9,432 nucleotides of DNA, from the NCBI GenBank assembly GCA_031553975.1, contig JAVBKP010000045.1, positions 1-9,432 on the forward strand. The letters run 5' to 3'. The notes beneath the pieces are model-generated. The model saw only the letters and a list, made by a program, of their open reading frames with translations. It searched no databases and was not told the DNA's origin. Position numbers and translations under genes: made by a program. Positions 1-7,500 of this stretch are shown here, piece by piece. The stretch comes from JAVBKP01 sp031553975 (GTDB taxonomy: Bacteria > Bacillota > Clostridia > Peptostreptococcales > Anaerovoracaceae). Every line of letters begins with the position of its first letter. Position 1 is the first letter of the stretch.

Positions 1-2
1 AT

Positions 3-2600
3 TTAATTAATTTTTAACTTTCCTTCATCCACTGTGATTCCAAGGGTTTGATTAGGCTCTAAATCTCCTCCAATAATCAATTTGGCAATCAAAGTTTCGA
101 GTCTGTGTTGCAAAAATCTTTTCAATGGTCTTGCACCATAGATAGGATCGTATCCATTGTCAATAATATATGACTTAGCCGCCTCATCTAGGACAATGGA
201 CAGTTGTTTGTCCTTTAGCCTCTTTTGCAAATCTTCTATCATCAAATCTAGAATCTTTACAATCTCTGCTCTTGCCAACGGTTTGTAAAATACAATTTCG
301 TCTAATCGATTTAAAAACTCTGGTCTAAAATGAGCTTTTAGTAGTTTGTCTACCTGTGCCTTAGCATCCTCACCAATCTCCCCCTCAGTTTCAATGCCCT
401 CTAGGATATAGCTAGCACCTAGGTTTGACGTCATGATGATTATAGTATTCTTAAAATCCACAGTACGACCTTGCGAGTCTGTTATTCTTCCATCATCAAG
501 CACCTGAAGTAATATATTAAATACATCACTATGAGCCTTCTCCACTTCATCAAATAGGACTACAGCATATGGTTTTCGTCTAATGGCCTCTGTCAGCTGT
601 CCTCCTTCTTCATATCCAATATACCCTGGAGGCGCCCCAATAAGCCGAGATACAGAATGTTTTTCCATGTACTCACTCATGTCCACCCTAACGATATTAT
701 GCTCATCATCAAACAGTGCCTCGGCCAATGCTTTTGCCAGTTCCGTTTTCCCTACGCCTGTAGGTCCTAGGAACATAAACGAGCCAATTGGTCTATTTGG
801 GTTTTGTATGCCTGCCCTAGAGCGCAAAATAGCCTCTGCGACGCTTTTTACAGCATCTTGTTGTCCAATGACCCTTTTGTGCAACAAATCCTCCATCCCA
901 AGAAGTTTTTCACGCTCACCCTCTATCAATTTAGCAACAGGTATTCCTGTCCATCTGCCTACAATACGAGCAATCTCTTCTTCTGTCACCTTATCTCTAA
1001 GTAAAACACTTTCACGCTCTGCCTTCTCAGCAATGGTCTCTTCCTCTGCTAACCTTTTTTGTAATTCAGGTAATTTACCGTATTTTAATTCTGCTGCCTT
1101 TTCTAAATCGTAATTCCGCTCTGCCATTTCCATTTGTACATTGAGATTTTCTAGCTCTTCTCTCAGCTTTTGCACCTTTGATATAGCTTGCTTTTCATTT
1201 TCCCATCTTGCTTTCATTTCGTTAAAGGTAGCACGAAGATTGGCTAGTTCAGATTGAATGTCTTTTACGTGTGCCTCTGATAGCCTGTCTTTTTCTTTTT
1301 TTAATGCTGCTTCTTCTATTTCTAGTTGCATGATTTTGCGAGATATTTCATCTAATTCTGTAGGCATAGAATCCATCTCAGTCCTTATTAGCGCACAGGC
1401 TTCATCCACCAAGTCTATGGCTTTGTCAGGTAAAAAACGGTCTGAAATATACCTGTTAGATAACGTAGCCGCCGCGATTAGCGCTTGGTCTTGTATTTTC
1501 ACCCCGTGAAATACCTCATAACGTTCTTTTAATCCTCGAAGTATTGAAATAGAGTCCTCTACAGTAGGCTCAGATACCATGACCGGCTGGAATCTGCGCT
1601 CTAGGGCTGGATCCTTTTCTATATATAGCTTATACTCATTTAGTGTAGTCGCACCTATGCAGTGAAGTTCCCCTCGCGCAAGCATGGGCTTTAATAAATT
1701 CCCAGCATCCATAGCACCATCGGTTTTGCCAGCACCAACAATGGTATGAAGTTCATCTATGAAGAGAAGAATTTGGCCTTCACTTTTTTTAATCTCATGT
1801 AATACAGCCTTTAATCGTTCTTCGAACTCACCTCTGAACTTGGCTCCTGCCACCAATGCACCCATATCCAATGAAAAAATCTTTCTGTCTGAGAGACTGT
1901 CTGGTACGTCTCCACGTACTATTCTTTGCGCTAATCCCTCTGCTATGGCTGTCTTGCCAACCCCTGGCTCACCTATTAACACAGGGTTGTTCTTTGTTTT
2001 TCTGGATAATATGCGAATCACATTTCGTATTTCATTGTCTCTGCCTATGACTGGATCTAGCTTTTGATTTCGGGCTAGTTCCACCAAATCTTGCCCATAT
2101 TTTTCTAGCACATTATACGTATCTTCTGGATTGTCACTGGTCACCCTTGTGTTACCTCGTATCTCTGCGAGTGCCTTTAAAAATTTATTTTTTTCAATAT
2201 TTGGTGAAGAAAAAATTGTCTTAACATTTGTATTTGGTCTCGTTAGAAGTGCCAACATCATATGTTCTACCGAGACATACTCATCCTTCATCTGACTGGC
2301 TTGCCTTTCTGCCTCTGAGAACGTCCTCTCTAACTCCGGCGAAGCATATACCCTCACTGTGTCTTGTCCTGGCCCTGATACCCTTGGAAGCCTCTTAATC
2401 CTCTCTAGGGCGCGCGCCTTTATCTCTTTGGGATCTAGCTCCATTTTTAATATCAATTGCGGTACAAGCCCGTTTTCTTGCTCCAGTAGCGCATACACTA
2501 CATGCTCTTGCTCTATTTGCATATTTTGGTACTCATAGCAAGTATTTTGGGCATTTTCCAAAACATCCAATGACTTTTGTGTATATTTGTTTGTATTCAT
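3..2600 (-). CDS. clpB: ATP-dependent disaggregase chaperone ClpB (Hsp100)
   Basis: Complete 865-residue protein, the usual ClpB length. Clp N-terminal domain is about 1-145. The first AAA+ module has Walker A GEPGVGKT (210-217), Walker B LLFIDE (278-283), arginine pair R335/R336 and pore loop KFRG (254-257, Phe where E. coli has Tyr). A long charged middle domain (about 405-530) is the ClpB hallmark that contacts DnaK. The second AAA+ module has GPTGVGKT (612-619), VVLFDE (680-685), pore loop GYIG (659-662) and sensor-2 GARPLKR (822-828). I see no ClpP-docking IGF-type loop, so this is a cytosolic disaggregase working with DnaK, not a ClpC/ClpA protease subunit. ATG start at 2600 follows AAGGGGGG with a 10-nt spacer. 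It lies 43 bp downstream of rmuC on the same strand with no terminator between, so co-transcription is likely. No CIRCE or CtsR site was seen, which is unusual for a Gram-positive clpB. Confidence 0.97.
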   Translation of the reverse strand: MNTNKYTQKSLDVLENAQNTCYEYQNMQIEQEHVVYALLEQENGLVPQLILKMELDPKEIKARALERIKRLPRVSGPGQDTVRVYASPELERTFSEAERQASQMKDEYVSVEHMMLALLTRPNTNVKTIFSSPNIEKNKFLKALAEIRGNTRVTSDNPEDTYNVLEKYGQDLVELARNQKLDPVIGRDNEIRNVIRILSRKTKNNPVLIGEPGVGKTAIAEGLAQRIVRGDVPDSLSDRKIFSLDMGALVAGAKFRGEFEERLKAVLHEIKKSEGQILLFIDELHTIVGAGKTDGAMDAGNLLKPMLARGELHCIGATTLNEYKLYIEKDPALERRFQPVMVSEPTVEDSISILRGLKERYEVFHGVKIQDQALIAAATLSNRYISDRFLPDKAIDLVDEACALIRTEMDSMPTELDEISRKIMQLEIEEAALKKEKDRLSEAHVKDIQSELANLRATFNEMKARWENEKQAISKVQKLREELENLNVQMEMAERNYDLEKAAELKYGKLPELQKRLAEEETIAEKAERESVLLRDKVTEEEIARIVGRWTGIPVAKLIEGEREKLLGMEDLLHKRVIGQQDAVKSVAEAILRSRAGIQNPNRPIGSFMFLGPTGVGKTELAKALAEALFDDEHNIVRVDMSEYMEKHSVSRLIGAPPGYIGYEEGGQLTEAIRRKPYAVVLFDEVEKAHSDVFNILLQVLDDGRITDSQGRTVDFKNTIIIMTSNLGASYILEGIETEGEIGEDAKAQVDKLLKAHFRPEFLNRLDEIVFYKPLARAEIVKILDLMIEDLQKRLKDKQLSIVLDEAAKSYIIDNGYDPIYGARPLKRFLQHRLETLIAKLIIGGDLEPNQTLGITVDEGKLKIN

Positions 2601-2643
2601 TTTTTATATACCCCCCTTACATAATATAAACACTTTGTAGCAA

Positions 2644-3786
2644 TTAATAATCTACTTCGTCTAATAATTTTTTGCTTTCCTCTTCGGTGCTTTGGGCTAT
2701 ATTCCTAAGTTTGTTCTGTATTTTGCGGGTGCGTACTCCTACTAATTTGTCAAGTTCAGAGTTTGCTTGCTCTATTCTTTGTTGTGTGGCCGCTAACACA
2801 TCCCCAAATTTGTCGAATTCGGTCTTTACTGCGCCAAGCACATTCCAAACTTCACCAGAATGTTTTTGAATAGCCAAGGTTTTGAATCCCATTTGGAGGC
2901 TATTGAGTAGTGCCGCCATAGTAGTAGGCCCTGCAATATTAATCTTATATTCCCTTTGCAATGTCTCTACCATACCCCTACGAACTACTTCTGCATACAG
3001 TCCTTCTATAGGTAGAAACATGATGCCAAAATCCGTCGTCCGGGGTGGGTCTATGTATTTTTCGTGTATTGTTTTGGCGAACAGCTTAACAGAGCGTTCC
3101 AATGCCAAAACTGCCACGTCTACCGCCCCTTTATCCCCTTGTTCATAGGCCACCAGCAATCTCTCGTAGTTTTCCATTGGAAATTTGGCATCTATTGGTA
3201 AATATACAGGTTCCTCACCATCACCAGGAAGTTTAACAGCAAACTCCACGGGGTCACGGCTATCAGCCTTGGTCACCACATTTTCATCATACTGTTCCCT
3301 GGGTAATATCTGTTCTAATATAGCGCCTAACTGTATTTCACCAAGTATGCCTCTTGTCTTCACATTTGACAATACTTTTTTTAAGTCGCCTACGCCAGCG
3401 GCCAATGTCTGCATCTCTCCAAGCCCTTTGTGGACTTGTTCCAACCTCTCACTAACAATCTTAAAAGATTGGCCTATTCTGTCCTCCAATGTCTTTTGTA
3501 ACTTTTCATCCACCGTGTGCCGCATCTGCTCTAATTGCCTATTATTATCTGTCTGTATGGCCATAAGCCTAGTCTCTACAGTTTTTTGAAGGGAATTCAA
3601 TCTCTCCCCTAACTGTTGATTTAGCTCGGATATTCGTTTGTCCTGTACGGCTGCCGTCTGTCTTTGCACCAACGCAAGCATATCCCCTAGTTGCTTTATG
3701 CTTCTTTGTATTACTAGCAAAAGCACAATCAAAATCACCATCCCGATGATTAATTGTACTAAAATTTGTATTAATGTCTGCTCCAT
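2644..3786 (-). CDS. rmuC: DNA recombination protein RmuC family
   Basis: Protein of 380 residues. One hydrophobic segment (about 5-27, rich in I/L/V) should anchor it in the membrane. A coiled-coil-like, Gln/Glu/Arg-rich stretch follows to about 130, then the conserved RmuC domain: RGILGEIQL (145-153), VEFAVKLPG, PIDAKFP (197-203), FLPIEGLYAEV, AGPTTMAALLNSLQMGF and a C-terminal VGVRTRKIQNKL. In E. coli RmuC limits recombination at short inverted repeats. The domain has been related to restriction-type nuclease folds, and the PIDAK segment is consistent with that, but its biochemistry is not settled. Start choice: an ATG at 3792 is only 2 nt from AAGGGGG, whereas the ATG at 3786 has a 7-nt spacer, so I use 3786. 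The promoter just upstream is overlapped by a perfect LexA box, suggesting SOS control. clpB follows directly. Confidence 0.93.
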   Translation of the reverse strand: MEQTLIQILVQLIIGMVILIVLLLVIQRSIKQLGDMLALVQRQTAAVQDKRISELNQQLGERLNSLQKTVETRLMAIQTDNNRQLEQMRHTVDEKLQKTLEDRIGQSFKIVSERLEQVHKGLGEMQTLAAGVGDLKKVLSNVKTRGILGEIQLGAILEQILPREQYDENVVTKADSRDPVEFAVKLPGDGEEPVYLPIDAKFPMENYERLLVAYEQGDKGAVDVAVLALERSVKLFAKTIHEKYIDPPRTTDFGIMFLPIEGLYAEVVRRGMVETLQREYKINIAGPTTMAALLNSLQMGFKTLAIQKHSGEVWNVLGAVKTEFDKFGDVLAATQQRIEQANSELDKLVGVRTRKIQNKLRNIAQSTEEESKKLLDEVDY

Positions 3787-3806
3787 ACGCATTCCCCCTT
3801 ATCCTA

Positions 3807-3835
3807 ATTCTACCACCAAAAGAACATTTGTTCAA
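3807..3835 (-). promoter_or_regulatory. Predicted sigma-A promoter of rmuC(-clpB)
   Basis: On the minus strand, -35 TTGAAC (3835-3830) and -10 TAGAAT (3812-3807) are separated by exactly 17 bp. They match 4/6 and 5/6 of the vegetative consensus. The predicted start near 3800 leaves a very short leader that begins at the Shine-Dalgarno AAGGGGG. The -35 is embedded in the SOS box at 3822-3833, so LexA binding would block RNA polymerase. Confidence 0.6.
3822..3833 (-). promoter_or_regulatory. LexA (SOS) box at the rmuC promoter
   Basis: GAACAAATGTTC read on the minus strand fits the Bacillota LexA/DinR consensus GAAC-RNRY-GTTC at every position. It overlaps the -35 hexamer of the rmuC promoter. 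By hand scan, GAAC-N4-GTTC occurs only twice in the window; chance expectation at even base composition is about 0.14 sites. The match and position are seen directly; LexA control is inferred. Confidence 0.65.
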
Positions 3836-3853
3836 TACCCTTTTCTACTGATT

Positions 3854-3893
3854 TTGACAAATAAATGCAATATATTCGTAATGGTTTTGTCAA
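3854..3893. repeat. 8-bp inverted repeat in the rmuC/GH18 divergent region
   Basis: TTGACAAA (3854-3861) and its exact reverse complement TTTGTCAA (3886-3893) are separated by 24 bp. Each arm contains a consensus -35 hexamer (TTGACA), one per strand, but neither has a convincing -10 at 16-18 bp. It could be an operator for an unknown regulator, a pair of weak overlapping promoters, or coincidence. Confidence 0.3.
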
Positions 3894-3910
3894 GCAAATT
3901 ATGTTAAAAT
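3882..3910 (+). promoter_or_regulatory. Candidate promoter of the GH18 gene
   Basis: The -10-like TAAAAT (3905-3910) has a poor -35 (TGGTTT, 3882-3887) at 17 bp. A start near 3917 would place the leader hairpin at the extreme 5' end of the mRNA. Another sigma factor or an activator may be needed. The TTGACA at 3854 is an alternative -35 but lacks a good partner. Confidence 0.3.
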
Positions 3911-3921
3911 GTGATTAGGAC

Positions 3922-3951
3922 ATGTCAATCGGATTACCGACTGACATTTTT
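3922..3951 (+). promoter_or_regulatory. Terminator-like hairpin in the GH18 leader
   Basis: ATGTCAATCGG (3922-3932) pairs with CCGACTGACAT (3937-3947) around an ATTA tetraloop: 11 positions with one A-C mismatch. A run of five T follows (3947-3951). It lies after the candidate promoter and 12 nt before the Shine-Dalgarno AAAGGAG (from 3963). No plus-strand gene upstream needs a terminator, so an attenuator or a 5' mRNA-stabilising hairpin are the main readings. On the minus strand no T run follows. Confidence 0.5.
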
Positions 3952-3979
3952 ATGCGAAAATGAAAGGAGTCACATAGTA

Positions 3980-5821
3980 ATGTTAAAAATAAAGGCTAGT
4001 TTTAAGAGAGGTTTAGTTTTTTTACTGGTTCTCACTTTATTTGTTGGTGGATTTGCCGTTTTACCCCTTGGTAGCAATGCCGCAGATCAGCAATACAATG
4101 TCTTCCTAAATGGTTCACGTCTTACAGGTGCTACCGGATATTACATAAATAACACAGCCTACCTTCCTTGTTCTCTCATTGGCAATACGTTGAAAAACAG
4201 TGGTATTACTGTAGATGCTACAGGTAAACGTATAGCTGTAGATATGACCAAAGAAAACTTATTGCTTCCAGATACAACCCTGAGCAATTACATAAAAACA
4301 AACGCAGGTACGGCATATATTCCTGCTAAAACAATAAATTCACAATTGTATTTTCCGCTAAATGTATTAAAGCCTTTCTTCAAAGTTAAATACACAGTGG
4401 GCTCTTCCTCTATTAACCTAGCCAATACAAGCGACAAAGTAAAACTGGCGCAAGTCAACAAAGCTTCTATCAAAGCCATACCATCACTTAGACCTGTAAT
4501 TGAGCCAACTTTAGAGACTCCTGTGCCACCAGCGGCTCCTGTAGAAACCTTACCCTCTGACAGTGCCATAACATCAGACTCGGCTATAACCTCTGATGCT
4601 TCTGTGACTGTGTCAGCCGCTGAAGTGGAACAAGTTACTGCCGTGACGCCAATTCCAACTGATATAACTCTTTACGCCAACGATGTTGTTACCATTCTAA
4701 AGACATATGACAACTACTATATGGTAGAAACAACAGATGGTACCCAGTGTTACATACCAAAGACAGATGTGACCATTTCTGATGTGGACCTAGCCAGCGT
4801 AGATTTTTATACTGCCAAAAAGAAAAAAGCTATCACAAATGGCAAGCTTTCTATCACTTGGGAATATGTTAACCTAGCAAATAACGGGTCCACGCCAGCT
4901 GCCCCAAACAGCAAATTAGGTGGTTTAGATGTTCTTTGCCCTATTTGGACAGCCTTTACTGACAGCAGAGGCACTGTTAAAAATGTGGCTGATAAAGGCT
5001 ATACGGAAGCGGCTCATGCCAAAGGCTACAAGGTTTGGTCTACGGTGACCAATAGTTTTGACGGCGCTATGACAACTACAGTGCTTTCTAACAAAGCCTT
5101 ACGGGATAAAGTCATCTCTCAATATATTATGTATGCCATGTTATATGATGTAGATGGTATCAATATTGACTTTGAGGGCGTTAAAGACGGAGATGCTGCA
5201 AAGCTAGTGACTTTCGTGTCTGAAATGCGTGCCTACACTGAAAAACTTGGTTTATACCTGTCTATCGATGTAATGGTGCCTCGTTCTTGGAATGTAGAAT
5301 ACGACTATAAGAATCTGCACAAACATGTTGATTATATTGCTATGATGGCTTATGATCAATACTACTCTGGTAGCAAATCACCAGGCCCTGTAGCTGATTA
5401 TCCTTGGGTTAAAGACAACGTGGATCGTATCCTAGCCGAAGGTGTTCCTGCAAGCAAAGTTCTATTGGGCGTTCCTTCTTATATCAGGGCATGGACGGTA
5501 GATGGCAACAACGTGGTGACTAAGAGTACCGCCAACAGCATGATGACAATGCGTGATATCATTAATACAAAAGGGCTAAAGCCTGTTTGGTTGGAAGATC
5601 AAAAGCTTTACTATATAGCCTATACAGATAACGGAGATAATAAGAAAGTTTGGCTAGAAGATAGCCGTTCCCTTTCCCACAAACTAAGCCTTGTGCAAGA
5701 TTATAACCTAGCCGGTGCCGCCTCTTGGCGAAAAGGCTTTGAAGAGCAAGCCGCTTGGGATGTATATGCCGGCATGCTCAAAACAGGCTTTACCAAAGAA
5801 AAATATCAGAACGGATATTAA
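3980..5821 (+). CDS. Secreted family 18 glycoside hydrolase with CuAO-like and SH3-like N-terminal domains
   Basis: 613 residues from the ATG at 3980, which follows AAAGGAG by 10 nt; the open frame extends upstream to a GTG at 3911 that lacks a ribosome site. A signal peptide (KIKASFKRG, then a hydrophobic core) should be cleaved near SNA-A at about 34. Next come a copper-amine-oxidase-N-like domain (about 37-142, common in clostridial surface proteins), a Pro/Ser/Thr linker with tandem SDSAIT repeats (193-210), an SH3-like segment (about 226-266) and a GH18 barrel (about 289-595). The catalytic motif is DGINIDFE (392-399), with E399 the expected proton donor and D397 its partner; the first acidic residue of the usual D-x-D-x-E is Asn, as in YaaH-like spore-cortex enzymes. 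MMAYDQYY (455-462) and a late W583 also fit GH18. Likely an extracellular N-acetylglucosaminidase acting on peptidoglycan or cortex; a chitinase role is less likely. Monocistronic. Confidence 0.88.
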   Translation: MLKIKASFKRGLVFLLVLTLFVGGFAVLPLGSNAADQQYNVFLNGSRLTGATGYYINNTAYLPCSLIGNTLKNSGITVDATGKRIAVDMTKENLLLPDTTLSNYIKTNAGTAYIPAKTINSQLYFPLNVLKPFFKVKYTVGSSSINLANTSDKVKLAQVNKASIKAIPSLRPVIEPTLETPVPPAAPVETLPSDSAITSDSAITSDASVTVSAAEVEQVTAVTPIPTDITLYANDVVTILKTYDNYYMVETTDGTQCYIPKTDVTISDVDLASVDFYTAKKKKAITNGKLSITWEYVNLANNGSTPAAPNSKLGGLDVLCPIWTAFTDSRGTVKNVADKGYTEAAHAKGYKVWSTVTNSFDGAMTTTVLSNKALRDKVISQYIMYAMLYDVDGINIDFEGVKDGDAAKLVTFVSEMRAYTEKLGLYLSIDVMVPRSWNVEYDYKNLHKHVDYIAMMAYDQYYSGSKSPGPVADYPWVKDNVDRILAEGVPASKVLLGVPSYIRAWTVDGNNVVTKSTANSMMTMRDIINTKGLKPVWLEDQKLYYIAYTDNGDNKKVWLEDSRSLSHKLSLVQDYNLAGAASWRKGFEEQAAWDVYAGMLKTGFTKEKYQNGY

Positions 5822-5848
5822 AAACAAGCGTTAAATAAGACCAAAATC

Positions 5849-5897
5849 AAATCACCCTAGGCTAGCATATCAAATTGCTAATCTAGGGTGATTTTTT
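5849..5897. terminator. Strong intrinsic terminator after the GH18 gene, possibly bidirectional
   Basis: Perfect 12-bp arms AAATCACCCTAG (5849-5860) and CTAGGGTGATTT (5883-5894) enclose an inner TAGCA/TGCTA stem (5863-5867 and 5876-5880). A T run (5892-5897) follows on the plus strand. On the minus strand the stem is followed by the less perfect TTTGATTTTGG, so it may also end the convergent metallo-hydrolase transcript. Confidence 0.85.
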
Positions 5898-5966
5898 ATC
5901 TTGCCTCTGCTCATGGGAATAGAAATGTGGTGAAGTATTTGTATTTTGGCACTGTCACCATTTCAA

Positions 5967-6581
5967 TTATATACGTACACTCGAGCTCCTAACAGGTTCC
6001 CCATGGGCAGGGCAAACCCATTGAAAATCCAATTCATGTAACGATTCTACAGATTTTTGATTTTGCTCCATGTCGACTGTGAACATCTCTGGTGGAGGGC
6101 CAATTTTATTGTCTTTGGTGGCAACCATATCCCCTGCAAAGAGAACATTGTCAAAGAGCAGGCATGTATGACCTGGCGTATGCCCTGGGGTTGGAAATAA
6201 TTTGAACCCACCCATCTCATTTCCCTGAAATACTTTTAAGTTCTGCGGAATCTGGGCTTTCATGAGTATTCCTAGTATTTTTTTAATGCCTGGTCGCTTC
6301 TTTTTTGCCAGAACATATGGTAAGTCTATTTCAGAAATATAGACATCACAATTGCATTGATTTTGAATAAAAGCAGCATTGCCAATGTGATCAATGTCAT
6401 GGTGGGTAATCAGAATTTTGCTTATCTTGTTCAGGCCTTCTCGCCGCAATTCGTCCATGATTTTCTTGCCACGTCCTGCAAAACATGTATCAATTAATAC
6501 GGTTCCTTCTTGTGTTTTCACCGCGTAGGCATAAGCACCTTTGGTGGCTTCAATCTTGTAGACATTCTCTGTTACGTACAT
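5967..6581 (-). CDS. Metallo-beta-lactamase-fold hydrolase
   Basis: 204 residues from the ATG at 6581, which has AAAAGGAG 5 nt upstream; a GTG two codons earlier overlaps that ribosome site and is unlikely. No signal peptide, so cytoplasmic. Metal-site motifs in family order (ATG numbering): THHDIDH (59-65), GHTPGH with H134, AGD with D151 and CPAHGEP with H193. The usual H-x-H-x-D-H has Asp at the second His position (H60-H61-D62-I63-D64-H65), a known type of substitution that alters metal ligation. The size and motifs resemble small glyoxalase-II/YflN-like hydrolases acting on thioesters, lactones or similar; the substrate cannot be read from sequence. It converges on the GH18 gene and may share its terminator. 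No strong promoter was seen upstream, and since no terminator was seen after the DsbA-like gene, read-through from that operon is possible. Confidence 0.88.
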   Translation of the reverse strand: MYVTENVYKIEATKGAYAYAVKTQEGTVLIDTCFAGRGKKIMDELRREGLNKISKILITHHDIDHIGNAAFIQNQCNCDVYISEIDLPYVLAKKKRPGIKKILGILMKAQIPQNLKVFQGNEMGGFKLFPTPGHTPGHTCLLFDNVLFAGDMVATKDNKIGPPPEMFTVDMEQNQKSVESLHELDFQWVCPAHGEPVRSSSVRI

Positions 6582-6645
6582 AGTCACTCCTTTTGTCGGC
6601 TAAAATCCGTTGCATTCTACTTTGTGCATAGAGCACATTAGATTT

Positions 6646-6781
6646 TTATTCTAAATTTAGCACCATTAAGTAATCGTCTTCACGCTCTGCAATCATTTTG
6701 TTTACCATAATCGTCTACATCTATACTGATTTCTTGCTCTTTCGTTCTCATTTCACGAATTTCAAATTGTTCTTTAATCAT
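6646..6781 (-). pseudogene. Possible frameshifted mini-ORF in the spacer upstream of the metallo-hydrolase gene
   Basis: A 33-codon ORF (ATG at 6781 to TGA at 6680; begins MIKEQFEIREMRTKEQ) has a weak AGGA upstream. In the next frame a 20-codon ORF (6708-6646; MVNKMIAEREDDYLMV) overlaps its end. Joined by a frameshift near 6705-6710 they would form one acidic/charged peptide of about 45 residues. It is the only coding-like content I see in this 255-bp spacer. It may be a decayed gene, or chance in AT-rich DNA. Not recognised as any family. Confidence 0.2.
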
Positions 6782-6835
6782 GATTCCTGCTTTCTACATT
6801 TGCCTACAAATTGGTTCCATGCATACATTGTTGTT

Positions 6836-7468
6836 TTATTGGTTTACATTGGTCTTGATCATATCAAGAAGCGTCTCCGCTGGTTGGGCTCCAAAAGCAG
6901 CCAACTTGCCATCTATTAAGAAATAAGGTACCCCATCTATCCCCAGTTTTTTTGCTTTGTTTATATCTTCACTAACATCACTGGCAAAATCATCACAAGA
7001 AAGCACTTTTCTCACCTCCGCTTCATCAAGACCTATTCCGCTTCCAAGTTTTACAAGTGTTTCAATGTCCCCAATATTTTCTCCCACTGCAAAATGGGCT
7101 TTCATCAATATTTCTGCCACTTCTCTCATTTTACCTTTTGCTTTTGCATAATGGGATAGCCTGTGGGCATCAAAGGTATTGGTCGTCACAACTTTGTCAA
7201 AATTCATAGGAGGTCCCACTTCTGCGCCCTGCATAGCCACTCTCAAATGCATGGCTTTTGACTCTTCTAGGCCAATGCCGTATCGCGCTGCTATGATTTC
7301 ATAACTGCTGGCTTTTGGATATTTTTCTGCCCTTGGGTCTAGCTGAAAGCTTTTAAATTCCACTTCAATGCTGTGCCTATTGTCTATTTGCTCCAATGCC
7401 TTTTCCAAGTTGCGTTTGCCAATATAGCAAAATGGACACACAAAGTCCGACCAAATTTCTATTTTCAT
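6836..7468 (-). CDS. DsbA family oxidoreductase, FrnE-like
   Basis: 210 residues, typical for the FrnE/2-hydroxychromene-2-carboxylate-isomerase-like branch of the DsbA family. A thioredoxin beta strand leads into the CPFC active site (C11-C14) followed by YIGKRN. An all-helical insertion occupies the middle, then the cis-proline loop GVPYFLIDG (P181) and the C-terminal FGAQPAETL, both characteristic of the subfamily. No signal peptide, so a cytoplasmic thiol-disulfide oxidoreductase or isomerase is expected, perhaps in oxidative-stress protection as described for FrnE in Deinococcus. ATG at 7468 follows AGAGG by 6-7 nt. It lies 32 bp downstream of the HAD gene on the same strand and is probably co-transcribed, so the SOS box upstream of that operon may govern it too. 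No terminator is obvious after its stop. Confidence 0.9.
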   Translation of the reverse strand: MKIEIWSDFVCPFCYIGKRNLEKALEQIDNRHSIEVEFKSFQLDPRAEKYPKASSYEIIAARYGIGLEESKAMHLRVAMQGAEVGPPMNFDKVVTTNTFDAHRLSHYAKAKGKMREVAEILMKAHFAVGENIGDIETLVKLGSGIGLDEAEVRKVLSCDDFASDVSEDINKAKKLGIDGVPYFLIDGKLAAFGAQPAETLLDMIKTNVNQ

Positions 7469-7500
7469 TTTGAACCTCTATTTCTTACGTATTTCATATT

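Noticed and set aside
583..1113. Long plus-strand frame opposite clpB
   Set aside because: Antisense shadow of a highly conserved gene, Ser/Pro-rich with no recognisable domain; same for the other frames opposite clpB, rmuC and the GH18 gene.
2601..2643. Separate promoter for clpB in the rmuC-clpB gap
   Set aside because: A TATATT is present but no acceptable -35 at 16-18 bp, and no CIRCE or CtsR motif.
3911..3979. GTG at 3911 as the GH18 start, adding 23 residues
   Set aside because: It lacks a ribosome site and would put the leader hairpin in coding sequence and residues ahead of a clean signal peptide; the ATG at 3980 has AAAGGAG and begins the signal peptide.
6623..6660. Short palindromes (TGTGC/GCACA and CTAAATTTAG) upstream of the metallo-hydrolase gene
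   Set aside because: Arms of five bases in AT-rich DNA are expected by chance and do not line up with a good promoter.
6698..6919. 73-codon plus-strand frame across the spacer and the DsbA-like gene end
   Set aside because: Overlaps the conserved C-terminus of the DsbA-like gene, has no ribosome site and a composition typical of antisense frames.
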